Shown here: positions 1 to 5,106 of the stretch, one piece after another
How positions within the stretch are numbered: position 1 is the stretch's first letter
Layout: each line of letters opens with the position of its first letter
DNA from: JBAUHN01 sp049680295
GTDB lineage: Bacteria; Pseudomonadota; Alphaproteobacteria; Rhodobacterales; Rhodobacteraceae
DNA length: 5,106 nucleotides
Assembly (NCBI GenBank): GCA_049680295.1
Contig: JBAUHN010000340.1
Span: forward strand, 1-5,106
Reading direction: 5' to 3'
The notes under the pieces: model-generated
Databases searched by the model: none
What the model was told of the DNA's origin: nothing
The model's input: only the letters and a program-made list of their open reading frames with translations
Program-made: the position numbers and the translations under genes

Positions 1-25
1 CGCGCCTTACTTCGCGCCTAAGATA

Positions 26-1360
26 TTGACCATAAATGAGAAAACCTTTCCCGATATGGAACATATTCTGCGGATTGAGAACCAGTTGGTCGATCCGGTT
101 ACCGGGCCAATAAAAAGCCTGACATCGTTGGATTTTGACAGTGGGTTGCCCGCTATAAAACATGCGGTGGCCGAACTGGCGGACCCCGGCTGGCACAAAA
201 GCGGAATGCCAATACTGCGATGTGGCGGCAATGAACTTGACGCGCGTGCCGCACGCGCCGCAGCGCTTGGCGAAGCAATTGAACGCGGATGCGCCACTCA
301 GTTCGATCCAGCGGCCTGTGTGCATGCGCGCTGGGACCACATGCCGCAAAAAGCGATCCGCCCGAAGGCGTTTGATCTGTTTGACGCCGCCTCCAAATCG
401 CAACCCGATTTTCCCTACGCGCCTATGGCCGACGACACCGCGCAAACCTGGGTCTGGGCCACGGCGCTCAGCACGAAAAAACCTGTGCTGGTGCCTGCAT
501 CGCGGGTATTTGTCCCCTATTCACCCAAAATCGCCGAGCCGCCGAACGATTATCCTATGATCAGCGGCTTTGCGGCCGGGGCCTCGATTGAAGCGGCCGT
601 GTTGTCAGCCATGCTTGAAGTGATCGAGCGCGACAGCTTTATGATCGCCAGGGCCAATCAACTGCCCTTGCAGCCTGTATCGTTGCAGGGTGACAAAACC
701 CTGGCCGCCGTCAAAGAGGTGTTTGCGCGCTGCGACATCGAGGTCCGCGTCGGCCTGATCACGCTGGATTTTGGGGTGCCGGTGGCAATTGCGATAGCCC
801 GGTCCGGCAATCGCGCGCACCCGGCAACCGTTATATCAGCCGCCGCTGCAATGTCGCCACAAAAGGCTTGCGAAAAGGCGCTGACAGAGCTGACAGCAAA
901 TTGGCTGAACGTCCATCACAGCGCGCTCACCCACGCAGGCGCGGCCCCGGCTGGTGACCCTGCGGATTTGCGCGATGAAACCGCGCATGGCCTGTTTTTC
1001 GCACAACATCAGACGGTCCCGTTGCTGGATGTATGGTGGAAAACGGACACAGAGGCGCTTGACCTTGCCGGGCAGCAAAACGCGCAGATTGCCCCCGGAC
1101 AACATGTCCGCGATCTTGTGTCTGCGATCACGGCCCAAGAGTTGGAGGTTTTGATCGTTGATCTGACCGCGCCTGAAATTGCAGCCCTTGGGCTGCATAC
1201 AGTCAAATGCCTGATACCGGGGACTTATCCGATGAACTTTGATGCTGTCTGGCCGCATTTCGGCGGCGCCCGCATGCGGCATGCACCGGTGCGCGCGGGC
1301 CTGCGCGCGACGCCTTTGTCGGTTGACCAGCTTTGCAAGACGCCGCACCCTTTCCCCTAG
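26..1360 (+). CDS. SagD-type YcaO cyclodehydratase (azoline-forming, TOMM/LAP biosynthesis); 5' end uncertain
   Basis: ATP-dependent cyclodehydratase that should phosphorylate backbone amides of a precursor peptide and close Cys/Ser/Thr side chains into thiazolines or oxazolines. Numbering from TTG 26: LVDPVTGPIKSL (21-32) fits the SagD N-terminal region. The first nucleotide/Mg motif is GEAIER with E83, E86 and R87. The second is ASIEAAVLSAMLEVIERD (186-203) with E189, E198, E201, R202 and D203. A third helix, KALTEL, follows. The protein ends PHPFP (440-444), the PxPxP tail that family work links to azoline-forming YcaO proteins with an E1-like partner. About 444 residues fits a stand-alone D protein without a fused E1 domain. 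The start is unclear: TTG 26 and ATG 56 both lack a good ribosome site, and the frame stays open to base 2, so the gene may begin outside the window. Stops in the other two frames at 19-21 and 27-29 could end an upstream gene. It is 20 nt upstream of the SagB-type gene, so the two are probably one operon. Family call is firm; substrate unknown. Confidence 0.92.
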   Translation: MTINEKTFPDMEHILRIENQLVDPVTGPIKSLTSLDFDSGLPAIKHAVAELADPGWHKSGMPILRCGGNELDARAARAAALGEAIERGCATQFDPAACVHARWDHMPQKAIRPKAFDLFDAASKSQPDFPYAPMADDTAQTWVWATALSTKKPVLVPASRVFVPYSPKIAEPPNDYPMISGFAAGASIEAAVLSAMLEVIERDSFMIARANQLPLQPVSLQGDKTLAAVKEVFARCDIEVRVGLITLDFGVPVAIAIARSGNRAHPATVISAAAAMSPQKACEKALTELTANWLNVHHSALTHAGAAPAGDPADLRDETAHGLFFAQHQTVPLLDVWWKTDTEALDLAGQQNAQIAPGQHVRDLVSAITAQELEVLIVDLTAPEIAALGLHTVKCLIPGTYPMNFDAVWPHFGGARMRHAPVRAGLRATPLSVDQLCKTPHPFP

Positions 1361-1368
1361 TATAGAAC

Positions 1369-1372
1369 AGGA
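1369..1372 (+). promoter_or_regulatory. Shine-Dalgarno AGGA setting the GTG start of the SagB-type gene
   Basis: AGGA lies 8 nt before GTG 1381, an ideal spacing. It is 20 nt from the in-frame ATG at 1393, which is too far. This favours the GTG start. It sits in the 20-nt gap after the YcaO stop, consistent with translation from a shared mRNA. Confidence 0.65.
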
Positions 1373-1380
1373 ATTTTGTC

Positions 1381-2139
1381 GTGACCCCAGCGATGACTGC
1401 AATCTCAGAATTTCACCGTGCCGGTGGGCGCCATGACTGGACGGTTGATCAGACCGCCCCCATCCCTGTTCATCCCCACAGCGTGGCGTTGCCTGCACCC
1501 GATTGGCCAGATGCGAAACTGACCGACTGCATTGCCGCGCGCGTCTCGTGCCGGAACTTTGCCACCGACGCACCGCTGGATCTGGCGGCATTGTCCATGT
1601 TGCTGGCCTTTGGCTACGGCATTCGCGGGCATGTGCGCACAATGGACCACGACCTTGCCGAACGGCCTGTCCCCTCTGCCAGTGCGTTATATGCTTTGTC
1701 CGTTCTTGTGTTCGTCCGAAATGTCGCTGGTCTGCATCCCGCCATTTACCGCTATGATCCGACCCGGCACAGTTTGACCGCCTGTGCCGCCCTGCCAACC
1801 GACCCGGCACTTGCGCAAATATACCTGCAACAAGATTATGTTGCACAGGCTGCGGCGATCCTGACGCTGACCGCCCAACCCGACGCGGTGGCAGAGCGCT
1901 ATACCGAGCGTGCCTACAGATTTTTGCTGATGGAGGCCGGGCATGTGGTGCAAAACATCGCATTGGGCGCTGCCGCGACCGATCTGGGATGCTGCCCGAT
2001 TGGCGGTTTTGAAGATTACCGCGTCGCCATGGCCGCCAATATCGATCCTGCCCTTGAATGGCCGCTTTATGCTGCGGCCATCGGACCCAAAGCCATCCCG
2101 GAAAACGGAGACATCCGCGACCCTCTCATTCCAAAATAA
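1381..2139 (+). CDS. SagB-type FMN-dependent azoline dehydrogenase (nitroreductase fold)
   Basis: Oxidises azolines made by a YcaO cyclodehydratase to aromatic azoles, using FMN, in the cytoplasm. The 252-residue protein has the SagB layout: LTDCIAARVSCRNF (47-60) gives the Arg-rich FMN-phosphate region (R54, R58); RPVPSASALYAL (95-106) matches the SagB signature RPsPSaGaLYpL; RYTERAYRFLLMEAGHVVQN (173-192) and the GCCPIGGFED region (203-212) form the C-terminal half of the nitroreductase fold; PLYAAAIG closes the domain. GTG 1381 is chosen because AGGA precedes it by 8 nt; ATG 1393 is the alternative. As I recall, McbC-type dehydrogenases carry a functional Lys-Tyr pair where this protein appears to have R173-Y174; the alignment is by eye. 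It follows the YcaO gene by 20 nt, so cyclisation and oxidation are probably co-expressed. SagB relatives also act in other pathways, but the neighbour makes azole formation the best reading. Confidence 0.9.
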   Translation: MTPAMTAISEFHRAGGRHDWTVDQTAPIPVHPHSVALPAPDWPDAKLTDCIAARVSCRNFATDAPLDLAALSMLLAFGYGIRGHVRTMDHDLAERPVPSASALYALSVLVFVRNVAGLHPAIYRYDPTRHSLTACAALPTDPALAQIYLQQDYVAQAAAILTLTAQPDAVAERYTERAYRFLLMEAGHVVQNIALGAAATDLGCCPIGGFEDYRVAMAANIDPALEWPLYAAAIGPKAIPENGDIRDPLIPK

Positions 2140-2234
2140 GTTGCGAAAAAGACTCCGCCTCGCCCTGTTCCAGCCCCGAGACTGCCTTATTCCGGGATTA
2201 GTCGTTAACGAGCAAACAACAACGGTAATGAGTT
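2140..2234. other. Non-coding gap after the SagB-type gene, no clear signal
   Basis: These 95 nt separate the dehydrogenase gene from the small ORF at 2235. I see no convincing terminator (no GC stem followed by a T-run) and no clear -35/-10 pair. Read-through from the enzyme genes into the small ORF is therefore possible. The end of the gap and the start of the ORF are visibly richer in A and T than the flanking genes. Confidence 0.4.
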
Positions 2235-2423
2235 ATGATACAATTTCAATTTCAAACAGAATCCGAATTTCGTCACGCACGGCTTTTTGAACTCCTCAGA
2301 CAGGAACTTTGTGCCCAAGACGCAACCACGCGGCTGCAACAGCACGACTTTACCAATGTCTCAGCCGAAGATACCCATAAGATGCAGATGGCAGCATTAC
2401 AGTCTTTGACGCCACGCATCTGA
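2235..2423 (+). CDS. Small 62-residue protein, hypothetical; possible RiPP precursor
   Basis: I do not recognise a family. The ORF starts at ATG 2235 and ends TGA 2423, in the same direction as the YcaO and SagB-type genes and 95 nt after them. Residues 1-36 are charged and look helical (EFRHARLFELLRQEL at 11-25), like a leader peptide. The rest holds scattered T, S and one preceding C: C26; S10, S43, S57; T8, T31, T32, T40, T47, T59. There is no Gly-Gly or other obvious leader cleavage site and no C/S/T-rich core, so it is a poor match to classic azole precursors. Its third-position GC is about half, lower than its neighbours, so it could be foreign, fast-evolving or non-coding. The ribosome site is weak (GGTAATGAG just upstream). 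Position is the main argument that it is real. Confidence 0.4.
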   Translation: MIQFQFQTESEFRHARLFELLRQELCAQDATTRLQQHDFTNVSAEDTHKMQMAALQSLTPRI

Positions 2424-2449
2424 GGTTTTGCACAAAATATTCGGCGCGG

Positions 2450-2472
2450 CCTTTAGGGCTCTGATCCTAAGG
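2450..2472. terminator. Imperfect hairpin between convergent genes, possible weak terminator
   Basis: CCTTTAGG (2450-2457) pairs with CCTAAGG (2466-2472): seven base pairs, one bulged T and an 8-nt loop. It lies where + strand transcription (small ORF, ends 2423) and - strand transcription (rlmE, ends 2491) meet, where a two-way terminator would be useful. Neither side has a proper T-run, so it is at best a weak intrinsic terminator. Confidence 0.25.
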
Positions 2473-2490
2473 TCTGACCCATGGTTAATC

Positions 2491-3228
2491 TTATTCAGAT
2501 TTGTCCGGCTGCACCGCGCGAAAACCAGTTGCCACAACGAATTTCTCGGAACTGTCGGCCCGTGACGCCGGAGGCTTAATATTTGCGACTTTGGTAAAGC
2601 GCTGTTTGAGCAGTTTTTGTAAATCCCCCTCAGCGCCACCCGCCAACACTTTGGCAACAAATGTGCCGCCGTCTTCCAGCACGTCAAAGGCAAAATATGC
2701 CGCCGCTTCGCAGAGCGCGATGATGCGCATGTGATCGGTCTGTTTGTGACCGGAACTGGACGCCGCCATATCTGACATCACCACATCGGCCTTGCCGCCC
2801 AGCCATTCGCGCACCTGAATATCGGCGTCGTCCGCCATGAAATCCAACTGGTATAGCGTGGTGCCGGCAATCGGCTCCATCTCTTGCAGGTCAATGCCCA
2901 ATACTGTGCCGATGGCTTTGCTGGGTTTTTCACCCAATGTGTTGGCGCGTTTTACGGCGACCTGACACCACCCCCCCGGTGCGCAGCCCAGATCGACGAT
3001 CCGGGCGCCAGGCACTAAAAACCGATATTTATCGTCCAGTTCCAATATCTTATAGGCAGCCCGCCCGCGGTACCCTTCGGCCTGCGCGCGTTTGACATAA
3101 GGGTCATTCAACTGCCGCTGCAACCACCGGGTCGAACTGAGCTTGCGCCCGCGTGCGGATTTCACCTTGACCTTCAGGTCGCGCTGACCGCGTCCAGAAG
3201 TGTTTTTGCCATCAGGGGTCTTGGCCAT
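2491..3228 (-). CDS. rlmE: 23S rRNA 2'-O-uridine methyltransferase RlmE (FtsJ/RrmJ)
   Basis: Methylates the 2'-OH of a uridine in the A-loop of 23S rRNA (U2552 in E. coli numbering), using S-adenosylmethionine, late in 50S subunit assembly. The SAM-binding motif VDLGCAPGGW is at residues 78-87, and the acidic residue after the second strand is D113 (GIDLQ). The K-D-K-E catalytic tetrad of the family is complete: K60 (AAYK), D153 (MSDMAA), K193 (FVAKVL) and E228 (SSEKF). The 245-residue protein is longer than E. coli RlmE (about 209) because of a basic N-terminal extension (residues 1-30, many K and R), which I remember as usual in alphaproteobacteria and which may aid rRNA binding. Its ATG overlaps the ppx stop by one base (TGATG), and GGAAG lies 13 nt upstream, rather far, so translational coupling with ppx is likely. 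Confidence 0.97.
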   Translation of the reverse strand: MAKTPDGKNTSGRGQRDLKVKVKSARGRKLSSTRWLQRQLNDPYVKRAQAEGYRGRAAYKILELDDKYRFLVPGARIVDLGCAPGGWCQVAVKRANTLGEKPSKAIGTVLGIDLQEMEPIAGTTLYQLDFMADDADIQVREWLGGKADVVMSDMAASSSGHKQTDHMRIIALCEAAAYFAFDVLEDGGTFVAKVLAGGAEGDLQKLLKQRFTKVANIKPPASRADSSEKFVVATGFRAVQPDKSE

Positions 3229-4343
3229 CAGTAGTCACCATCTTCCAAAACGCCATCCGCGCTCATCTGAGCGTATAGCAAGCCTTCGCGCAAACCGCGA
3301 TCCGCAACCGACAGACGGTCGGTCGGCCAGCATCGCATCAAAGCCTGCAAAATTGCGGCCCCTGACATAATCAGCGCCTGACGGTCCTGCCCGATGCGCG
3401 GATCAGCCCGGCGCCCCGCAGGCCCCATCGCCAGATAGGACCGGATCACCGTATCTATCTGGTCTGACGTCATCCGCAACCCGTCGACTTTGGTCCGATC
3501 GTAACGCCGCAGCCCCAAATGGCTGGCCGCCACGGTGGTCACAGTGCCCGAGGTCCCGACAATCTGAAATTTCTCTTGCCGCTGGGTGTCGTGATAGGGG
3601 GCGAAATCGGTCAGGTTTTCCTCAAAAAACCAACTCATCAGCGCAAAGCGGGCTGAATCATCTTCGACATCGTTGAACTGATCACGCAATGTGGCCACGC
3701 CCAAAGGCACGCTGATCCAATCCACCACCCGCGCTGAAGGGATATCATTGTCCATCGGCGAAAACCCGGCGTGCAGGCGCATGATTGACCGCGCACGGTC
3801 TTTTTTCGGCACGGCGCTGATGTCGATCCAGACCAATTCGGTCGACCCGCCGCCGATATCGACAACCAGCAGGTTTTCGGTTTTGCGGTTGACCAGCGGC
3901 GCGCAGGAAATCACTGCAAGCTGGGCCTCTTCTTCCGGCTTGATGATCTTTAGCTTGAGACCGGTTTCGCGCTGTACCCGGTTGATGAATTCCTGCGAAT
4001 TCAGCGCCCGCCGACAGGCCTCGGTCGCGACCAGTCGCATGCGACGCACTTTGTTGTGCCGCAGCTTTTGCTGACAAATGCGCAATGCCTGAATGGTGCG
4101 CGACATGGATCCGCGCGACAAACGCCCGGTTTTTTCCAGCCCTGCGCCCAATTGGACAGACTTGGAAAAGCTATCGACCACATGAAAACCGCTGCCCTTG
4201 GGCTGGGCGATCAACATGCGGCAACTGTTCGTACCCAGATCCAACGCAGCATAAAGCTCGGTGGAGCGAGGCTTAGCCGGCGCGGGGCTCTGAGCCATTT
4301 TATTGTCGAGCACGCCCGCACCTTTGGGACGCTGTGGCGCCAT
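3228..4343 (-). CDS. ppx: Ppx/GppA family phosphatase (exopolyphosphatase or pppGpp phosphatase)
   Basis: An ASKHA-fold phosphatase that removes terminal phosphate from polyphosphate or converts pppGpp to ppGpp. Sequence alone does not decide which. Phosphate loop 1 is ALDLGTNSCRMLIA (33-46). ATEACRRALN (106-115) is the family signature. Catalytic-region glutamates are in PEEEAQLA (136-143). Phosphate loop 2 is VVDIGGGSTELVW (160-172), and the later loop GTSGTVTT is at 263-270. At 371 residues it has only the two N-terminal domains and lacks the C-terminal HD-like part of the E. coli enzymes (about 500 residues), as in many alphaproteobacterial members. ATG 4343 is supported by AAAGG 8 nt upstream; an internal ATG at 4298 has no ribosome site. 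The first 28 residues are Pro/Ala/Lys-rich and probably disordered. It is the first gene of an operon with rlmE, linking a nucleotide/phosphate enzyme with ribosome maturation. Confidence 0.93.
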   Translation of the reverse strand: MAPQRPKGAGVLDNKMAQSPAPAKPRSTELYAALDLGTNSCRMLIAQPKGSGFHVVDSFSKSVQLGAGLEKTGRLSRGSMSRTIQALRICQQKLRHNKVRRMRLVATEACRRALNSQEFINRVQRETGLKLKIIKPEEEAQLAVISCAPLVNRKTENLLVVDIGGGSTELVWIDISAVPKKDRARSIMRLHAGFSPMDNDIPSARVVDWISVPLGVATLRDQFNDVEDDSARFALMSWFFEENLTDFAPYHDTQRQEKFQIVGTSGTVTTVAASHLGLRRYDRTKVDGLRMTSDQIDTVIRSYLAMGPAGRRADPRIGQDRQALIMSGAAILQALMRCWPTDRLSVADRGLREGLLYAQMSADGVLEDGDY

Positions 4344-4351
4344 GATATGCG

Positions 4352-4356
4352 CCTTT
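4352..4356 (-). promoter_or_regulatory. Shine-Dalgarno AAAGG for the ppx/gppA start
   Basis: Read on the - strand, AAAGG precedes ATG 4343 by 8 nt. This supports the longer N-terminus over the internal ATG at 4298. Confidence 0.6.
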
Positions 4357-4381
4357 CATTTCGAGTTGGGACCAAGGTAAT

Positions 4382-4416
4382 CTTTGTACTGGCCCGGCGC
4401 AAGCGCCAGCACAAAG
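4382..4416 (-). promoter_or_regulatory. 35-nt stem-loop in the predicted 5' leader of ppx
   Basis: On the - strand the arms CTTTGTGCTGGC and GCCAGTACAAAG pair over 12 consecutive positions with a single G-U wobble, enclosing an 11-nt loop that can form two further pairs. On the + strand the same position is an A/C mismatch, so the helix is complete only in RNA read toward ppx. It begins within a base or two of the start site implied by the -10 candidate at 4424-4429. The - strand side has no T-run, so it is not a simple terminator. A role in mRNA stability or regulation is inferred. Confidence 0.5.
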
Positions 4417-4423
4417 ACACATT

Positions 4424-4452
4424 AATATAGCCATGGCTTCTGCTCAGAAGAA
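4424..4452 (-). promoter_or_regulatory. Candidate promoter for ppx-rlmE
   Basis: The - strand reads TATATT at 4429-4424, close to a TATAAT -10 element. Seventeen nt further upstream is a poor -35 (TTCTTC, 4452-4447). The implied start near 4417 gives a leader of about 75 nt before ATG 4343. The weak -35 suggests either an activator or a low basal level. Confidence 0.3.
4437..4450. repeat. 14-bp palindrome CTTCTG-CT-CAGAAG, operator-like
   Basis: Perfect 6-bp inverted repeat with a 2-bp spacer. It overlaps the -35 and spacer of the candidate ppx promoter, a position from which a dimeric regulator could act. I do not recognise the motif as the site of a known regulator. Confidence 0.35.
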
Positions 4453-4586
4453 ATTTATCAAACCAGAGGGGTGCCATTTATAGGTCTGTGTCCTAAACCT
4501 CATATTGGTCAGCGTCGCGGATGCACTGCTTTTCGTCGAAAAACGGCAGCGCGCGGGCGGGATCAGCCGTTAGACAGTAAAAAAAT

Positions 4587-4590
4587 AGGA
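4587..4590 (+). promoter_or_regulatory. Shine-Dalgarno AGGA for the gene at 4599
   Basis: AGGA lies 8 nt before ATG 4599, directly after an A-rich run (AAAAAAA). This is a good site for efficient initiation and fixes the start. Confidence 0.6.
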
Positions 4591-4598
4591 ATCAGCCC

Positions 4599-4895
4599 AT
4601 GCCCGACGTAACCATAGTATACTGGCGCGACATCCCGGCTCAGGTGATTGTCGGAAAAGGACGGCGTGGATCGAAACGTCAGCTGACAGAACGGTTTGAA
4701 CAGGCTATCGACCGCGCCGCCATGAAGATCGGCGCCGAAGATACCGATGCCTATCTTGCCGAATGGCGCAAAGCGGCCCCCTTTGAGGTCGATGGCGATC
4801 CCGACACGATTGCAGACGAACAGGCCGCCAAGATCGAAGCCGACTATGACCGCGCCCGCATCAAGACGTTGATAGACAATGACGGCTGGGCCTGA
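4599..4895 (+). CDS. 'Virulence factor' family small protein (Pfam Virulence_fact-like), function unknown
   Basis: A soluble 98-residue protein with no signal peptide or membrane segment. It opens with a short beta-like segment VTIVYWRDIPAQVIVGKG (4-21), continues with a charged helical middle (RGSKRQLTERFEQAIDRAAMK, in two parts around residues 23-43) and an acidic-basic second half (AYLAEWRKAAPFEV at 51-64), and ends NDGWA. I recognise this as the small family named 'virulence factor' in databases. The name is historical; no virulence role can be read from the sequence. The start follows AGGA by 8 nt. It lies 47 nt ahead of a methylenetetrahydrofolate reductase gene in the same direction, and I recall this pairing from Rhodobacteraceae methyl-transfer gene groups, so a helper role in one-carbon metabolism is a reasonable inference. 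Family call is from memory. Confidence 0.75.
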   Translation: MPDVTIVYWRDIPAQVIVGKGRRGSKRQLTERFEQAIDRAAMKIGAEDTDAYLAEWRKAAPFEVDGDPDTIADEQAAKIEADYDRARIKTLIDNDGWA

Positions 4896-4927
4896 CCTGG
4901 CCCGACACAACTGCCGCCTACATCCCA

Positions 4928-4933
4928 TAAAGG
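4928..4933 (+). promoter_or_regulatory. Shine-Dalgarno AAAGGA for the gene at 4943
   Basis: AAAGGA lies 9 nt before ATG 4943 and fixes the start. The 47-nt gap from the upstream stop shows no terminator, so the two genes are likely co-transcribed. Confidence 0.6.
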
Positions 4934-4942
4934 ACGTGCCCT

Positions 4943-5106
4943 ATGGCCCTGTTAAACTTTAGGAAAAAGCAACCCGCGACACCTGCTTTGCCGACCCCTG
5001 AAATCGAAGCATTCTTGCAGGATTATTCGATTGAAGTGATGCCGCGCACAGCCGAAAAGATAGAGGATTTTCGCGACCTCTTGCCGGGCGGCACCCGCGT
5101 TTACAT
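4943..5106 (+). CDS. Methylenetetrahydrofolate reductase, N-terminal part (cut by window end)
   Basis: Only the first 54 residues are present. They read MALLNFRKK, then a Pro/Ala-rich link, then a helix (IEAFLQDYSIEVMPRTAEKI) and FRDLLPGGTRVY. The stretch SIEVMPRTAEKI with the following LPGGTRVY matches the first strand and helix of MetF-type (beta/alpha)8 barrels, where the Glu-Val-x-Pro motif lines the flavin/folate site. The enzyme interconverts 5,10-methylene- and 5-methyl-tetrahydrofolate. In this setting, behind a 'virulence factor' family gene, it may serve methyl-group catabolism rather than methionine synthesis. The catalytic body is outside the window, so that role is inference. Confidence 0.75.
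   Translation, partial: MALLNFRKKQPATPALPTPEIEAFLQDYSIEVMPRTAEKIEDFRDLLPGGTRVY

Noticed and set aside
1291..1308. Inverted repeat GCGCGC-GGGCCT-GCGCGC near the end of the YcaO gene
   Set aside because: It is inside coding sequence (Arg/Ala/Gly codons), lacks a T-run, and is expected by chance in GC-rich DNA.
836..1963. Long 375-codon ORF on the - strand opposite YcaO and the SagB-type gene
   Set aside because: It lies antisense across two well-supported genes, is rich in Arg/Cys/Ser without any recognisable domain, and is what GC-rich coding DNA gives on its opposite strand.
1943..2290. 115-codon + strand ORF across the end of the SagB-type gene and into the gap
   Set aside because: Most of it is a frame shadow of the dehydrogenase. 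Its tail uses a different frame from the 62-residue ORF and shows no recognisable domain.
2426..2437. TTTTG-CA-CAAAA palindrome after the small ORF
   Set aside because: Two-base spacer and a five-bp AT-rich arm cannot form a useful RNA hairpin; probably chance in an AT-rich gap.
4056..4430. 124-codon + strand ORF antisense to the ppx start and its leader
   Set aside because: It overlaps the conserved ppx N-terminal coding region on the opposite strand and has no family resemblance or ribosome site.
4542..4571. AACGGC/GCCGTT inverted repeat, followed on the - strand by a short T-run, resembling a - strand terminator
   Set aside because: The loop is 18 nt and the stem only 6 bp, and no - strand gene lies to its right that would need terminating.

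Overview
The window looks like a chromosomal segment from an alphaproteobacterium, most likely a Rhodobacteraceae (roseobacter-type) genome. The grounds are moderately GC-rich DNA, a short Ppx/GppA phosphatase directly followed by an RlmE with a basic N-terminal extension, and a small 'virulence factor' family protein immediately ahead of a methylenetetrahydrofolate reductase gene. This assignment rests on remembered gene layout and protein style, not on a search.

Left part (about 1-2139, + strand): two adjacent genes encode a SagD-type YcaO cyclodehydratase and a SagB-type FMN-dependent dehydrogenase. Together these are the core of a pathway that turns Cys/Ser/Thr of a ribosomal precursor peptide into azolines and then azoles (linear azol(in)e-containing peptides, also called TOMMs). 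The YcaO ends in the PxPxP tail typical of azoline-forming members. No leader-binding E1-like partner, transporter or protease is in view, so the rest of the cluster, if present, should lie to the left of base 1.

Middle (2140-2490): a relatively AT-rich stretch holds one 62-codon ORF (2235-2423) on the same strand as the two enzymes. It is the only visible candidate for a precursor peptide, but its composition is not classic. A small imperfect hairpin lies in the gap between convergent transcription units.

Right-middle (2491-4343, - strand): ppx/gppA and rlmE form a two-gene operon with a 1-nt stop/start overlap (TGATG). Upstream of ppx lie a plausible -10 element, a palindrome and a 35-nt inverted repeat. 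In the ppx-strand RNA that repeat folds into a continuous 12-bp stem, with one G-U pair, at the predicted 5' end of the message.

Right end (4599-5106, + strand): a 98-residue 'virulence factor' family protein is followed after 47 nt by the start of a methylenetetrahydrofolate reductase that runs off the window. This is the front of a one-carbon/methyl-transfer gene group.
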